Shown here in pieces: positions 39,290 through 47,938 of a DNA stretch of 64,000 nucleotides. The notes below the pieces were generated by a model. It saw only the letters and a list, made by a program, of their open reading frames with translations, made no database searches and had not been told where the DNA came from. The translations under genes were made by a program, and so were the position numbers. Source of the stretch: an uncultured Oscillospiraceae bacterium. Its GTDB lineage: Bacteria; Bacillota; Clostridia; Oscillospirales; Oscillospiraceae. The stretch's first letter is position 1; each line of letters opens with the position of its first letter. Location of the stretch: the NCBI GenBank assembly GCA_947599875.1, contig CANQFV010000011.1, forward strand, positions 1-64,000, in the 5' to 3' direction.

Positions 39290-39325
39290 GAAAAGAAAGG
39301 CGTTTCCCATAAGGGAGGCGCCTTT
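39290..39325 (-). terminator. Terminator after hypothetical gene 39392
   Basis: AAAGGCG / CGCCTTTT hairpin with an inner TTTCCC/GGGAGG pairing, 70 bp after the stop at 39392. Confidence 0.7.
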
Positions 39326-39391
39326 TCCGAAGTCATTTGCGAGTATTTTTCCAGTAAATTCCAATTTTATCCATGATGGGCAGGCAGCGTG

Positions 39392-39760
39392 TCAGGGAAG
39401 TGTGCCCTTACAGCCAGCCGGCCTGTTCATCAGATGGAGAATCTGCTGGATGGGGCAGTCCTTAGAGGAGGTGGTGGAAAGATCCAGCCATTTGCTGTAA
39501 AGCCGGATGAAGCACCGGCTGTCCATGATGCAGGCACAGTCCGTCCGGTCCACCCTTGTCCCCATGAAATTCTCCGCATCGGTAAGCGGGAGCAGGATAG
39601 GGCGGCAGTCATGTCCCGGAATAAACAGGAAGTCTCCGCAGCCGGATTCCCTCCGGTAGCTGCAGGAGCAGGAAACATACACGGCATTGCGGTAGTTGCC
39701 TTCCGCCGCCTCAAAGAAACCGGCAATGGTAGCATAACTGACGCTTAGTACAGGATCCAT
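39392..39760 (-). CDS. Cysteine-rich hypothetical protein
   Basis: 122 residues from ATG 39760, with AGGAGGTGA upstream. About ten cysteines (VSCSCSYRRESGCGDF, CACIMDSRC, KDCP, AGCKG) suggest metal binding or disulfides. No signal peptide. It lies just before the pilin-like gene of the Tad locus. Not recognised. Confidence 0.6.
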   Translation of the reverse strand: MDPVLSVSYATIAGFFEAAEGNYRNAVYVSCSCSYRRESGCGDFLFIPGHDCRPILLPLTDAENFMGTRVDRTDCACIMDSRCFIRLYSKWLDLSTTSSKDCPIQQILHLMNRPAGCKGTLP

Positions 39761-39790
39761 CAAAAATCACCTCCTTTAAGGTCCTGCCGG

Positions 39791-40012
39791 TTAACTGAAT
39801 AAGGCTTCGATCTCCCTTGTGATACGGGGAATCACGGTATCGTTGAAGATCGCTGTCAGGGCGGCCAGCAGGAGTGCGCCTAACACGACGGCGATAATGA
39901 TCTTGACGCCATCGGAAATGTAAAAATCGCCTGCCTCGTTTTTCAGGATCATTTTTGCACGGACTGCGGATGCAGCTGCCCTGGTTTTCAGTGTCTGGAT
40001 TGCTTTACGCAT
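39791..40012 (-). CDS. Pilin-like small membrane protein (DUF6133-like)
   Basis: 73 residues with a basic N-terminus (MRKAIQTLKTRAAASAVRAK), a LKNEAGDFYISDGVKI stretch and one membrane segment IIIAVVLGALLLAALTAIF. The size, one hydrophobic helix preceded by Glu/Gly (NEAGDF), and the position next to TadC suggest a Flp-type pilin or its substitute. I recall the name DUF6133 for such proteins but could not check. Confidence 0.6.
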   Translation of the reverse strand: MRKAIQTLKTRAAASAVRAKMILKNEAGDFYISDGVKIIIAVVLGALLLAALTAIFNDTVIPRITREIEALFS

Positions 40013-40106
40013 AGTTTTCTTTTCTCCTTTTCAATCTGATGATGATAAATACTGTTGCTGCCGCTGCATAGATGAGCAGGGCGGGGAGTGATACAAATTT
40101 TTTCAT
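40005..40106 (-). CDS. 33-residue membrane peptide
   Basis: Reads MKKFVSLPALLIYAAAATVF with a basic end RLKRRKENYA. One membrane helix. GGAGGACCTT precedes the ATG, and its stop overlaps the start of the pilin-like gene by 8 bp, a strong sign of coupled translation. Probably an accessory subunit of the Tad locus. Confidence 0.55.
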   Translation of the reverse strand: MKKFVSLPALLIYAAAATVFIIIRLKRRKENYA

Positions 40107-40141
40107 AAGGTCCTCCATTGTGTGTCTGGTTTACGGGTACA

Positions 40142-40234
40142 GTGTGAGAAGAATTTCTAGCTGCTCACAGCATAGGCTGTTTCGCGGAGAAATTCTAATC
40201 TCACACGGAAGAATGCCAAATGCGGGCATTCTTC
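40142..40234. repeat. Double-hairpin intergenic element, copy 2
   Basis: GTGTGAG...AGAATTTCT...AGAAATTCT...CTCACAC followed by GAAGAATGCC...GGCATTCTTC. It is the inverted counterpart of 32511-32598, between TadC and the small membrane peptide. Confidence 0.65.
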
Positions 40235-40310
40235 TTAGAAATTCGTTACATTGGTATAGGCACCACCTCCTTTACTGGTCAATCCGGAATTCCGGGTTTG
40301 GCAGGAAGCC

Positions 40311-41189
40311 TTAAAAGAAAGCGCCCAGGGAGCCGATTACCTCCACGGAGAGGACAACCACATAGATTAAGAGGATGCAGAAAAGCATCATCATGGAATA
40401 TTTCTGCATCTGTTTCGGACGCTTCCCTGCTTCTTTCTTCAGGTTGTTCTGCTCGATCTGGCGCATGTCGAATACCAGCATTTTAAAATACATCTGCTGG
40501 TCATCCCCGCGCAGCGTTCCGATCAGCCCGCGCACGATGTCAGAGAGCATGGTGCTGCCCACCCGGTTCTGGAAATGGAGCAGGGCATTTTCATAGTTGC
40601 CTGTCTTCATATCCGCTATTGTGGTATCCAGCTCCTGCCCCAGATGCGGACCGGCAATCCGGCGGTAGGAGGTTAAGAGTTTTAAGACATCCCTGTCTGT
40701 GGCAAGCCCCTGCTGGATGCTGACGGCAAAACGCGGCAGTTCTGCTTCGATGAGCTTCCTTCGTTTTTTTACAAGGTCAAAGGCTTTGTAATAGGTGGAA
40801 AACCACAGCATCACTGCAAGCCCTATTATTAGGAAACCCATCAGCGGCATGAACAGGAAGAAAGGGACTCCCAGAAGCCCAGCAGAAAGCGCTGTCAGGA
40901 ATGCTTTCATGGTGTAGCACTCCGGGGTCAGCGGGATACCGGCAATGGCAAGCGTCAGGGCAAGACGGTTCTTTTTGATGGGGTCCAGCCGCAGAAGCGG
41001 GGAAAGCTTTCCGGCAATCCTTGTCAGGTATACATCGAAAAGCTTTTCATTGCCGGTTCCGGTCTGCTTTTTTGCTAACATCATCATCCGGGAGGTTTTT
41101 GCCGTAGGCACGTCCACAAAGGCACAGGACAGGTTGTAGCAGCCGATTCCCGTGAAAACGGAAGCTATAAGGATCAGTAATCCGGTCAT
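40311..41189 (-). CDS. TadC-like type II secretion F protein
   Basis: 292 residues with a hydrophobic N-terminus, a central pair of membrane helices (near 105-130) and a C-terminal helix ILLIYVVVLSVEVIGSL. The T2SSF domain segment RFAVSIQQGLATDRDVLKLL with SMMSD-like VGSTMLSDIVRGLIGTLRGD is visible. TadC and TadB form the inner-membrane platform of Tad pili. It follows TadB by 74 bp. Confidence 0.83.
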   Translation of the reverse strand: MTGLLILIASVFTGIGCYNLSCAFVDVPTAKTSRMMMLAKKQTGTGNEKLFDVYLTRIAGKLSPLLRLDPIKKNRLALTLAIAGIPLTPECYTMKAFLTALSAGLLGVPFFLFMPLMGFLIIGLAVMLWFSTYYKAFDLVKKRRKLIEAELPRFAVSIQQGLATDRDVLKLLTSYRRIAGPHLGQELDTTIADMKTGNYENALLHFQNRVGSTMLSDIVRGLIGTLRGDDQQMYFKMLVFDMRQIEQNNLKKEAGKRPKQMQKYSMMMLFCILLIYVVVLSVEVIGSLGAFF

Positions 41190-41263
41190 ATCGTTACCTC
41201 ATTTCTGCACTACGGATTGTTTTATGGAGCCGCCGGTGTGTAGTGCGCCACCGGTTTCCATGG

Positions 41264-42184
41264 CTATGCCTTGTATTCAATGGGTCTGGAAAGCTGCATG
41301 ATCCGGGTATAGGAAAACAGCACGATCCCACAGCAGATGGCAAGGGTGATTTTTCCGGGCGTGGAGAACATCAGCGTTTCAAACCATGAATGGTTTAGTA
41401 CATATAAAAGCGGGATATTCCCTAAGACAAGGAACATCATGGTGATCGCTTCCTTTTTCGGTTCATTGATGATGGCCTCCAGCTCCGACTGGATGATGCG
41501 CTGGTCGGAGAATTTCTGTACGGTAAAGGTTAGGGTATTCTTCATGCTGCGGTCACTCTGGCATTGGATCAGGGTGTTGCACCATTCATGGAAGACGCGG
41601 TTTGGTATCTTCATCTTCAGGGTATTGATGGTGGACACCATGTTGGCATTTAACATCTCCGACTCTGTGATAAATGCCTCAAAATGTGCTTTGACCGGCG
41701 GGTTCAGGTAAGGGATGTTCTCCTTTATCGCTTTTGGCAGGTCGCCGCTCCTTAAGTACGAGGTAGTAATGACGGAGATGGCGGTCTCCAGCTCTTCATT
41801 CAGGTGCTTTTTGTATGAGGCGGCAGTGGAGCGCAGATACCAGACCGGTGCAAAAGCAAGTCCGGCACCCAGAACCGGGATCAGGAAAGGGTTGTCTAAG
41901 AGCAGCGCTGCCACAGCCCCCAGTGCAAACATCAGCAGGGAGATGCGCTTAACAAGGGTAAAGCGTCCTTCCCTTCCCGTAGCAGAAAGGAGCTGTTCAA
42001 TCTCCAATGTTTCACGGTTGAAAAAGCCCTTTGCCGGTTTCCCCAGCATCACGTCCACATCATCCTGCAGGGAGCTTTTTCTTGTCCTTGCAAGCACATG
42101 CAGGAAATCGTTGAAACGGACGGAGAACAGGGTAAACAAGCCGTTAATGATTAACAGGAAGATGATGATCTGTATCCATTGCAT
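41264..42184 (-). CDS. TadB-like pilus platform protein
   Basis: 306 residues with membrane segments at 5-25, near 80-120 and two at the C-terminus, and a T2SSF-like domain HLNEELETAISVITTSYLRS with QSDRSMKNTLTFTVQKFSDQ. The start overlaps the end of the ATPase gene by 41 bp. Together with TadC it likely forms the membrane platform energised by CpaF. Confidence 0.8.
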   Translation of the reverse strand: MQWIQIIIFLLIINGLFTLFSVRFNDFLHVLARTRKSSLQDDVDVMLGKPAKGFFNRETLEIEQLLSATGREGRFTLVKRISLLMFALGAVAALLLDNPFLIPVLGAGLAFAPVWYLRSTAASYKKHLNEELETAISVITTSYLRSGDLPKAIKENIPYLNPPVKAHFEAFITESEMLNANMVSTINTLKMKIPNRVFHEWCNTLIQCQSDRSMKNTLTFTVQKFSDQRIIQSELEAIINEPKKEAITMMFLVLGNIPLLYVLNHSWFETLMFSTPGKITLAICCGIVLFSYTRIMQLSRPIEYKA

Positions 42185-43580
42185 GGGGTGTGCCTCCTTT
42201 CTGTGTGTTTTCCGGTACAGGGGCGGTTAAGAACGGTGCGAGCTTTCCGGCGGGGATGCCGTTATCCAGCATCCGCTTCTTTAAGGTGTCGGAGATGCCG
42301 CCGAGCCGCCTGTGCCTGCCCACAACGGTAATCTTTCCTGCGTCGTCAGTGCGGTTATCCGATACGTCATACTGGTACAGGGGGCGGTAAATGAGCTGTC
42401 CGTCCCGGTAATCCTCCCCCTCGATGATCTGCATGATCTTGCGGCTGCCGTCCTCTAACTGCTTGGTAAATACCACGATGGGGTAGGCTTCCACCATAAT
42501 CTGCATCAGGATGTCGTCTGCCATGTTGTATTTACGCTTGGCAAGTGTCATCATTCTGCGGTAGGTGGATTCCGAGGAATTGGAGTGGATGGTGGTTACT
42601 ACGGTGTGGCCGGTACGGGAGCTTTCTGCCACGGACAGGGCTTCCTTTGCGGAACGCATCTCACCGACGCCGATGACATCAGGGTGCTTACGCAGGACAC
42701 GCTCCAGAAGAAGGTCCTGGTCAATGTCAAGGGAGGGGTTTTCATGGGGGCGGGTGAGCAGATGCACCACGCTGTTTGTTGCATGGCCGTCCTTGTCCCT
42801 TTTAATCAGGTCAAATTCCCGGCTGCCCTCCTCAATGGTGATGAGCCTGCGGTTATCGGGAACCATGGACAGAAGCCAGCTCATGACGGTGGTTTTGCCG
42901 GAACCTGTGCTGCCTGCAATGCAGACGGAAACGCCGTAGCGGATACAGCAGGTTAAAAGGTCCAGCATTTCATCCGTTGCAGAGCCGGACTGAATCAGCT
43001 TTTCCCGCGATACGGTCTGCTGGTTGACAATACGGATGGAGGCATTGATGCCCACTTCAGGGTCTACGATGGGTGTCTTGTCCACGGAAATACGGATATT
43101 CTTGTCAAGGAAGCCGATGACGGAGGGCATGGTGTCGTCAATGACCATGCCGCAGGTATTCAAAAGGCGCCTTGTCACGTCGATGGCATGCTGGGGTGAC
43201 TGGAAACGGTCAGGAATCTTCATGGAGCGTCCGCCGCTCATGATCACCTCAATATCATCATAGGCATTGATGTTTACCTCTTCCACGCCGGGCATATAAA
43301 TCCATTTCCGCAGGAAAGAAATACCCGCCATGTCTTCATAGAGGGTGTCGCACAGTTCCTCTGTGGTAAAACCGTCCAGATGATAGGAACGGCTGATAAT
43401 GTACTGGAGAATGAATTCCCGCAGGAGTTTCCTGGCTTCATCCTGGTTCCCTTCCGTGGTCAGCTTGTCGGAATGTTTTTCCGTGCAGTATTTCTGCACG
43501 TCCTCAAGAATCTGGTCGTAGGTAAGCACTTCTTTGCCTGCGGCAGTAAAGAACATGTCATTTAAGGATTCCATGCTCAT
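42144..43580 (-). CDS. CpaF/TadA-type secretion ATPase
   Basis: 478 residues from ATG 43580, after GGAGGG. The N-terminal domain binds the neighbours; the catalytic domain has Walker A IAGSTGSGKTTVMSWLL, the Asp box RRLITIEEGSREFDL, Walker B HPDVIGVGEMRSAKEAL and the His box GHTVVTTIHSNSSESTYRRM. It powers pilus assembly at the inner face of the membrane. The last 40 residues overlap TadB. A type II/IV hexameric ATPase of the CpaF class, not VirB11. Confidence 0.93.
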   Translation of the reverse strand: MSMESLNDMFFTAAGKEVLTYDQILEDVQKYCTEKHSDKLTTEGNQDEARKLLREFILQYIISRSYHLDGFTTEELCDTLYEDMAGISFLRKWIYMPGVEEVNINAYDDIEVIMSGGRSMKIPDRFQSPQHAIDVTRRLLNTCGMVIDDTMPSVIGFLDKNIRISVDKTPIVDPEVGINASIRIVNQQTVSREKLIQSGSATDEMLDLLTCCIRYGVSVCIAGSTGSGKTTVMSWLLSMVPDNRRLITIEEGSREFDLIKRDKDGHATNSVVHLLTRPHENPSLDIDQDLLLERVLRKHPDVIGVGEMRSAKEALSVAESSRTGHTVVTTIHSNSSESTYRRMMTLAKRKYNMADDILMQIMVEAYPIVVFTKQLEDGSRKIMQIIEGEDYRDGQLIYRPLYQYDVSDNRTDDAGKITVVGRHRRLGGISDTLKKRMLDNGIPAGKLAPFLTAPVPENTQKGGTPHAMDTDHHLPVNH

Positions 43581-44568
43581 GGTGTTTTCCCTCCTTTCCG
43601 GCAGGTGCATCCTGCCTGTGTTTTCCGGTTCCGGTCATGGGATGTGCGGGAATATCCCCATTCCATGTTTCAGATGCTGCCTGATCCGGTTGGAAGGAAG
43701 CTGCATGGCCGTTTTCTTCGGCATTGCCTCCGTCTTCGGTAAAAGAACCGCCTTCCGGGGGAAAGCCCGGCTCCATATCTTCATTTTCCATAAAGGATTC
43801 CTCCTCCGGGGGCAGGACATCAGGGCTGTCTTCACCTGACTGTTCAAGACGTTCCCGGATGAGCTTTAGGGAGTTGATGTAGCGCTGGTTGCAGTAGGCA
43901 AGCGCTTTAAACATCTGCCCGCTGGTTCCGCACCGTTCAATTTCCTTCGCATAAGGAAGCAGTCCGTCAAAACCGCCGATCAGGTGGTCCATTTCATCAA
44001 TGGCGTGGAAGGGGCGTGCCAGTCCTGCAAAGGTCAGGTGGCTCCCATAATGGAACTTGTCATCCGTAAGCAGCGGTTTATGTGCCCGGAGATAGTTCAG
44101 TCCACGCAGATCAGGTGTGATAATGCGGACTACTACATCCGCAGCCTCGATTGCCGTAGGCGTAAAAAAGTTGAGCATGTTGGAACTGCAGTCCAGAATA
44201 ATGTAATCTACAAGCTTTGCCGCTTCTGCGATAAAAAGCTTTATCTTGTCGTACTTAAACTCCGGGTAGGAAAAAGGGTTCTCCCCGGCGGCATAACCCA
44301 TGACGCCGATAAAAGGGTATTCCTTCAGGATGGTGACACGTTCCGCCACCAAAGCTGTATTGATCTCCAGTCCGGTCAGCACGTTGCCGATGGAAGCGTT
44401 TGTTTCAAGGATGCGTTCCGGCATCCAGACGGGCAGCATGGGTGTACTGGAGTCTGCATTGATGATAAGGGCTTTTTCCCTGCCTGCCGTCAGCACTTTT
44501 GCAAGACAGCAGCAGAACATGGATTTCCCGCAGCCGGGGTTTCCCCAGACAGTGATAATTTTTGACAT
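43558..44568 (-). CDS. TadZ/CpaE-like ParA-family ATPase
   Basis: 336 residues. Walker A is WGNPGCGKSMFCCCLAK, then DYIILDCSSNMLNFFTPTAI as the Walker B and switch region. The C-terminal 110 residues are acidic and low in complexity. TadZ/CpaE proteins place the pilus machine at a site in the cell. The Lys of the deviant Walker motif is replaced (GNPGCGKS), as in some TadZ. The end overlaps the CpaF start by 23 bp. Confidence 0.8.
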   Translation of the reverse strand: MSKIITVWGNPGCGKSMFCCCLAKVLTAGREKALIINADSSTPMLPVWMPERILETNASIGNVLTGLEINTALVAERVTILKEYPFIGVMGYAAGENPFSYPEFKYDKIKLFIAEAAKLVDYIILDCSSNMLNFFTPTAIEAADVVVRIITPDLRGLNYLRAHKPLLTDDKFHYGSHLTFAGLARPFHAIDEMDHLIGGFDGLLPYAKEIERCGTSGQMFKALAYCNQRYINSLKLIRERLEQSGEDSPDVLPPEEESFMENEDMEPGFPPEGGSFTEDGGNAEENGHAASFQPDQAASETWNGDIPAHPMTGTGKHRQDAPAGKEGKHHEHGILK

Positions 44569-44582
44569 CTGTTTTTCCCTCC

Positions 44583-45476
44583 CTATTCGTTTCCGGATGT
44601 TTCTTCCGGTTCTGTATCCGGGGCGGCGGCTCCGGAAGTATCGGAGGCAGCGGTGGTACTCTCCTGGCTGCCCTCCCCGCCGGGGGTTTGTTGTCCGGAA
44701 GCATTCATGGAGGACTCCAGATCCTCATCGGACATTTCCAGACCTTCCCCGTAAAGAGTGGACAGGATTTCAGCCTGGCGCTCCAGCAGCTCTTTTGATA
44801 ATTTTTCATTGCCCCGGCTGATTAACGCAACATGCAGGATGCCCTCATTCTCATAGCGTGTAAGCAGCATGGCCTGCTCAGGCGTGGCAAGGACGGTGAT
44901 GGTTGCTGTCTGCTGTCTTTCCTCATCCTCCTCCGGCGGGGTGGTGTAATCCACGTCAAGCCCTTTGGAATCGGAAACGGACAGGACTTTCACAAAGCGC
45001 AGCTCCGGGATGTCGGATACCGGTTCCAGCACGTTGTTGTCATCATAGTGGTAGAGACGGATGATGTCGCCGCCCTGCAGCTTGTCAGAAAGCGATGTTG
45101 CAAGTGTCTGGGTGGTGATGGAGATGGCTACCATGCCGTCCGGGATCTCATTGAGTGAGAGGTCGGAGGACAGTGGTACGCTGCTGACCTTCTCCGGAAG
45201 GATATAGTCGCCGGGATAAAGGTCGGCAGCGGCATAGGTGCCTGCCACATCCTCCATCCTGCGGGCAACACTGTCCGGCAGGTTGAAGCCGCCCACTTCC
45301 ACAAGCTCAAGATCTTCCGCCGTGATGGGCGTTCCCCGTGTCACGGCATTTTTCATGCGGACGATTTCGCAGGTACTGCTTGTCTTGCTGGTGACGGCAG
45401 GAATGGCAATAAAGGCAATGACGGCAGCGAGTACAATACTCAGGATGCCGTAGATAAAACGGTTGTTCATTTTCAT
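44583..45476 (-). CDS. CpaB/RcpC-like pilus protein
   Basis: 297 residues. One N-terminal membrane helix (about 7-27), then a SAF domain with RMKNAVTRGTPITAEDLELV, DLYPGDYILPEKVSS and DKLQGGDIIRLYHYDDNN. The C-terminal 50 residues are Ser/Glu/Thr-rich and probably disordered. CpaB/RcpC proteins form an outer part of the Tad apparatus; in Gram-positives they are anchored outside the membrane. Confidence 0.85.
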   Translation of the reverse strand: MKMNNRFIYGILSIVLAAVIAFIAIPAVTSKTSSTCEIVRMKNAVTRGTPITAEDLELVEVGGFNLPDSVARRMEDVAGTYAAADLYPGDYILPEKVSSVPLSSDLSLNEIPDGMVAISITTQTLATSLSDKLQGGDIIRLYHYDDNNVLEPVSDIPELRFVKVLSVSDSKGLDVDYTTPPEEDEERQQTATITVLATPEQAMLLTRYENEGILHVALISRGNEKLSKELLERQAEILSTLYGEGLEMSDEDLESSMNASGQQTPGGEGSQESTTAASDTSGAAAPDTEPEETSGNE

Positions 45477-45492
45477 ATTGTTTTCGGCCTCC

Positions 45493-45606
45493 TTATCTGT
45501 GCTGGTCTAAGAACAGGTATGTTTTCAGTAACAGGAAATTTCCGGTTGCGGTTGCGGCAAGGAATAAAAGCAGTGCCCCTGCAGCGAGCAGTAAGATGAT
45601 TTTCAT
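45493..45606 (-). CDS. 37-residue membrane peptide
   Basis: Reads MKIILLLAAGALLLFLAATA and ends TYLFLDQHR. A single membrane helix. AAAGGATACTGCC precedes the ATG, and it fits tightly between CpaB and the prepilin peptidase. Perhaps a minor pilin or assembly peptide. Confidence 0.5.
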   Translation of the reverse strand: MKIILLLAAGALLLFLAATATGNFLLLKTYLFLDQHR

Positions 45607-45643
45607 GGCAGTATCCTTTCTATTACAATAATTTGCGTAGTAT

Positions 45644-46111
45644 TTATGGAACGGTCCAAAGCAGTGTGACAGCCATGCACCCGAAAAACAGGTAGGGTGC
45701 AAAGGGGATGTTTCCTGCAGGTTTCCTTTTGCATGCCTTCCGGATGCCGAGATGGATCAGGGCAGACAGGCAGGAAAGGGCAACGGCTTCCATCAGCCCG
45801 GATGCCCCGAAGGGGATGCCGAGCAGTGCTGTAAGCTTGATGTCCCCGCCGCCGATCCCGCCGTTTGTGGCAAGGGACACGGAAAACAGGAGCAGGAATC
45901 CCGATAAAAAGCCCATGGCGCAGTGCAGCAGAATGACCGGGAAGGTTATCCACGAGCAGAAGCTGCATGCGAGCGGGATATAAAGGAGGCACCAGGGAAG
46001 GAAGGCAAGCAGGGCGGCATTGCGTATCCTGTGGTGCCGGTAATCATAAAATGCAAACCCCGCAAGGGGCAGCATGGTCAGGGCGTGGTAGAAAAACAGC
46101 GGGCTATTCAC
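45644..46111 (-). CDS. Prepilin peptidase (TadV/CpaA type)
   Basis: 155 residues from GTG 46111, which overlaps the stop of the upstream gene (GTGAATAG). Hydrophobic throughout. The two catalytic Asp regions are FAFYDYRHHRIRN and the GxGD motif NGGIGGGDIKLTALLGIPFG. It cleaves the leader of Flp pilin and pseudopilins. It lacks the N-methyltransferase domain of larger type IV peptidases, as usual for TadV/CpaA. Confidence 0.85.
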   Translation of the reverse strand: MNSPLFFYHALTMLPLAGFAFYDYRHHRIRNAALLAFLPWCLLYIPLACSFCSWITFPVILLHCAMGFLSGFLLLFSVSLATNGGIGGGDIKLTALLGIPFGASGLMEAVALSCLSALIHLGIRKACKRKPAGNIPFAPYLFFGCMAVTLLWTVP

Positions 46112-47855
46112 GTTTGGAATACCAGTCGTCGAACAGGCTGCCCTGGATCTGTACGGAGTCACTTACATTGACAGAGAGCATCCCGGAGGGCGTCCATGCG
46201 TCAATGATGTAGGTGTAAACGGTATAAGCGGTGCCGTCGGGATACCATACCGGCGTGAAATGCACGTTCCGGTTATAGGTAGAGTATTCGTTAGGCTTAA
46301 AGGCAAAGGTGGCCGTGCTGCCGCCGCTGCAGGATAAAAGACGCCAGTACATGTCATAGCCAAATTCCGGGAAATAGGCTACAGCCGTCTGTGCCGGTGC
46401 ATAATGGCTGGTCGGTGCGTTGGAGGAAAAGTTTGCAGTGGCGCTTTCCTTGATGCCGTAGCCGCTTTTCATGGTGTCCCCCTGGGCTGTGGGTACAATG
46501 TCGTCCGGATGGATTTCCATGGCGCCTGTCAGGGAGGCAGAGTAGGAGGTGGAGGTAAAGTCATACCAGCCGTTGTCTACCCATTCGCCATTGTCAACCC
46601 AGCTCCCGTGCCCGCCGGAGCAGTTTTCCGGACAGTCCCCGTCACAATCTTCAGATTCCCAATCCCAGTCGCTTTCCCACTCCCAGTTGGCATGCCATTT
46701 TGCGCTCCAGACGCTCCATGATGCGGAGGTTTTCTGCGGGTTTGACGGCAGGGAGGGCAGGGAAAAATGCGGGTTGGTGTCGGTTGCCAGCGGATCGGGA
46801 GGCAGGTTCTCCTCAAGGGAGATGATTTTTGCAACAAAGCTTGTCTTTGCCGTGGCTGCGCCGTCCACGGATACCTGTATGGTAAGGGTGGTCGGCTCCA
46901 GAGGGGTGTGCCATTTTGCCCAGACTACCTGGGAACCGCCTGCGGGCATCACGATGTCATTGACCGTATAGGAGCTTCCGTTAATATGGAAAGTGACGCT
47001 TGCCGGATCATCCGGGTTTACCTCGACACTGCTGGTCAGCGTAATGCTGGTGATGACATCCGTATCCACCCGATAGGTATAGTCAGGCGCCTGCAGCTCT
47101 GCTTCCGGCACATCCTTGTAGCTTACGATGCCGATGCCCAGGGCAGAGAGGATTTCATCATCCGATACCTTCCCGCTGGTGGTGCCGCCCCATGCTGGAT
47201 AGCCTAAATCCGGTGTTTCCAGGAAAAGGGCAAGCGGGAGGTTTTGGTGCGTCAGGCTTGTCATTTTCCTCTGCAGGTTTCCACCGGACATCTGGTTGTA
47301 GAGCGCAGCTTCCGTTGCAGTCATGGCATAATTGCGTCCGCCGTGGGTGAAATAGGCAATCGGCTCTATGACAAGTTTATAGGAACCTCCCACAAGCTCC
47401 CCGAAGGCGATGCCGGTTTTGTCTGCTACCAGCTGCGCAGCATACTCAGAACAGAAATACCGCCGGATTGCCTCGATGCTTGCGCGGGAGCTGGTGCCGC
47501 TGATAATACGCGGGAGGGCAACGCCCGGCTTGGAGTAACTGTAGCTTCCGTTTGGCGAAAGGGAAGAACCTGAGCTATACTGAAGTTTGCATACCCTGCC
47601 AAAGTTCAGTACATTATTGGCGACATTTGCATTGCTCAGGTCAAAGGGAGTGGAAACCACGCTGCCGTCCGTTGTAACGACTGTGACGCGTACTCCGTCC
47701 TGCCCATGCCAGACGTCAGTGGCGGTACCGCTTCCCATTCCACCGCCACCGCCGTCGATGTTCCCTTCCCCGGATGCAAGAACCGTCATGCCTGTTGAGA
47801 GAATAAAAACAGCGGATAGAAGAAGCGGAATAATACGTTTGATTAACTGTTTCAT
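46104..47855 (-). CDS. Large secreted protein, possible pilus-associated adhesin
   Basis: 583 residues from ATG 47855. A Sec signal MKQLIKRIIPLLLSAVFILS precedes a cleavage region VLASGEG and a Gly-rich stretch. The middle contains repeated beta-rich modules (SSVEVNPDDPASVTFHINGS). A Trp/Asp/Cys-rich segment (WEWESDWDWESEDCDGDC) lies near 395-430. No sortase signal or C-terminal anchor, so it must be held by the machine or released. Its place inside the Tad operon suggests a tip or adhesion protein (inference). Confidence 0.65.
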   Translation of the reverse strand: MKQLIKRIIPLLLSAVFILSTGMTVLASGEGNIDGGGGGMGSGTATDVWHGQDGVRVTVVTTDGSVVSTPFDLSNANVANNVLNFGRVCKLQYSSGSSLSPNGSYSYSKPGVALPRIISGTSSRASIEAIRRYFCSEYAAQLVADKTGIAFGELVGGSYKLVIEPIAYFTHGGRNYAMTATEAALYNQMSGGNLQRKMTSLTHQNLPLALFLETPDLGYPAWGGTTSGKVSDDEILSALGIGIVSYKDVPEAELQAPDYTYRVDTDVITSITLTSSVEVNPDDPASVTFHINGSSYTVNDIVMPAGGSQVVWAKWHTPLEPTTLTIQVSVDGAATAKTSFVAKIISLEENLPPDPLATDTNPHFSLPSLPSNPQKTSASWSVWSAKWHANWEWESDWDWESEDCDGDCPENCSGGHGSWVDNGEWVDNGWYDFTSTSYSASLTGAMEIHPDDIVPTAQGDTMKSGYGIKESATANFSSNAPTSHYAPAQTAVAYFPEFGYDMYWRLLSCSGGSTATFAFKPNEYSTYNRNVHFTPVWYPDGTAYTVYTYIIDAWTPSGMLSVNVSDSVQIQGSLFDDWYSKRE

Positions 47856-47938
47856 ATGGATGTTTCTTCCTTCCTGAAAAATAGTAGAAAACAAAGAAGA
47901 CATGGGGTTTCCATGCCTTTTGTATCCTGTGGTGTTAT

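Noticed and set aside
42144-43580. VirB11 ATPase of the conjugation channel
   Set aside because: Gram-positive T4SS usually lack VirB11; the neighbours TadB, TadC, TadZ and CpaB show it is CpaF/TadA.
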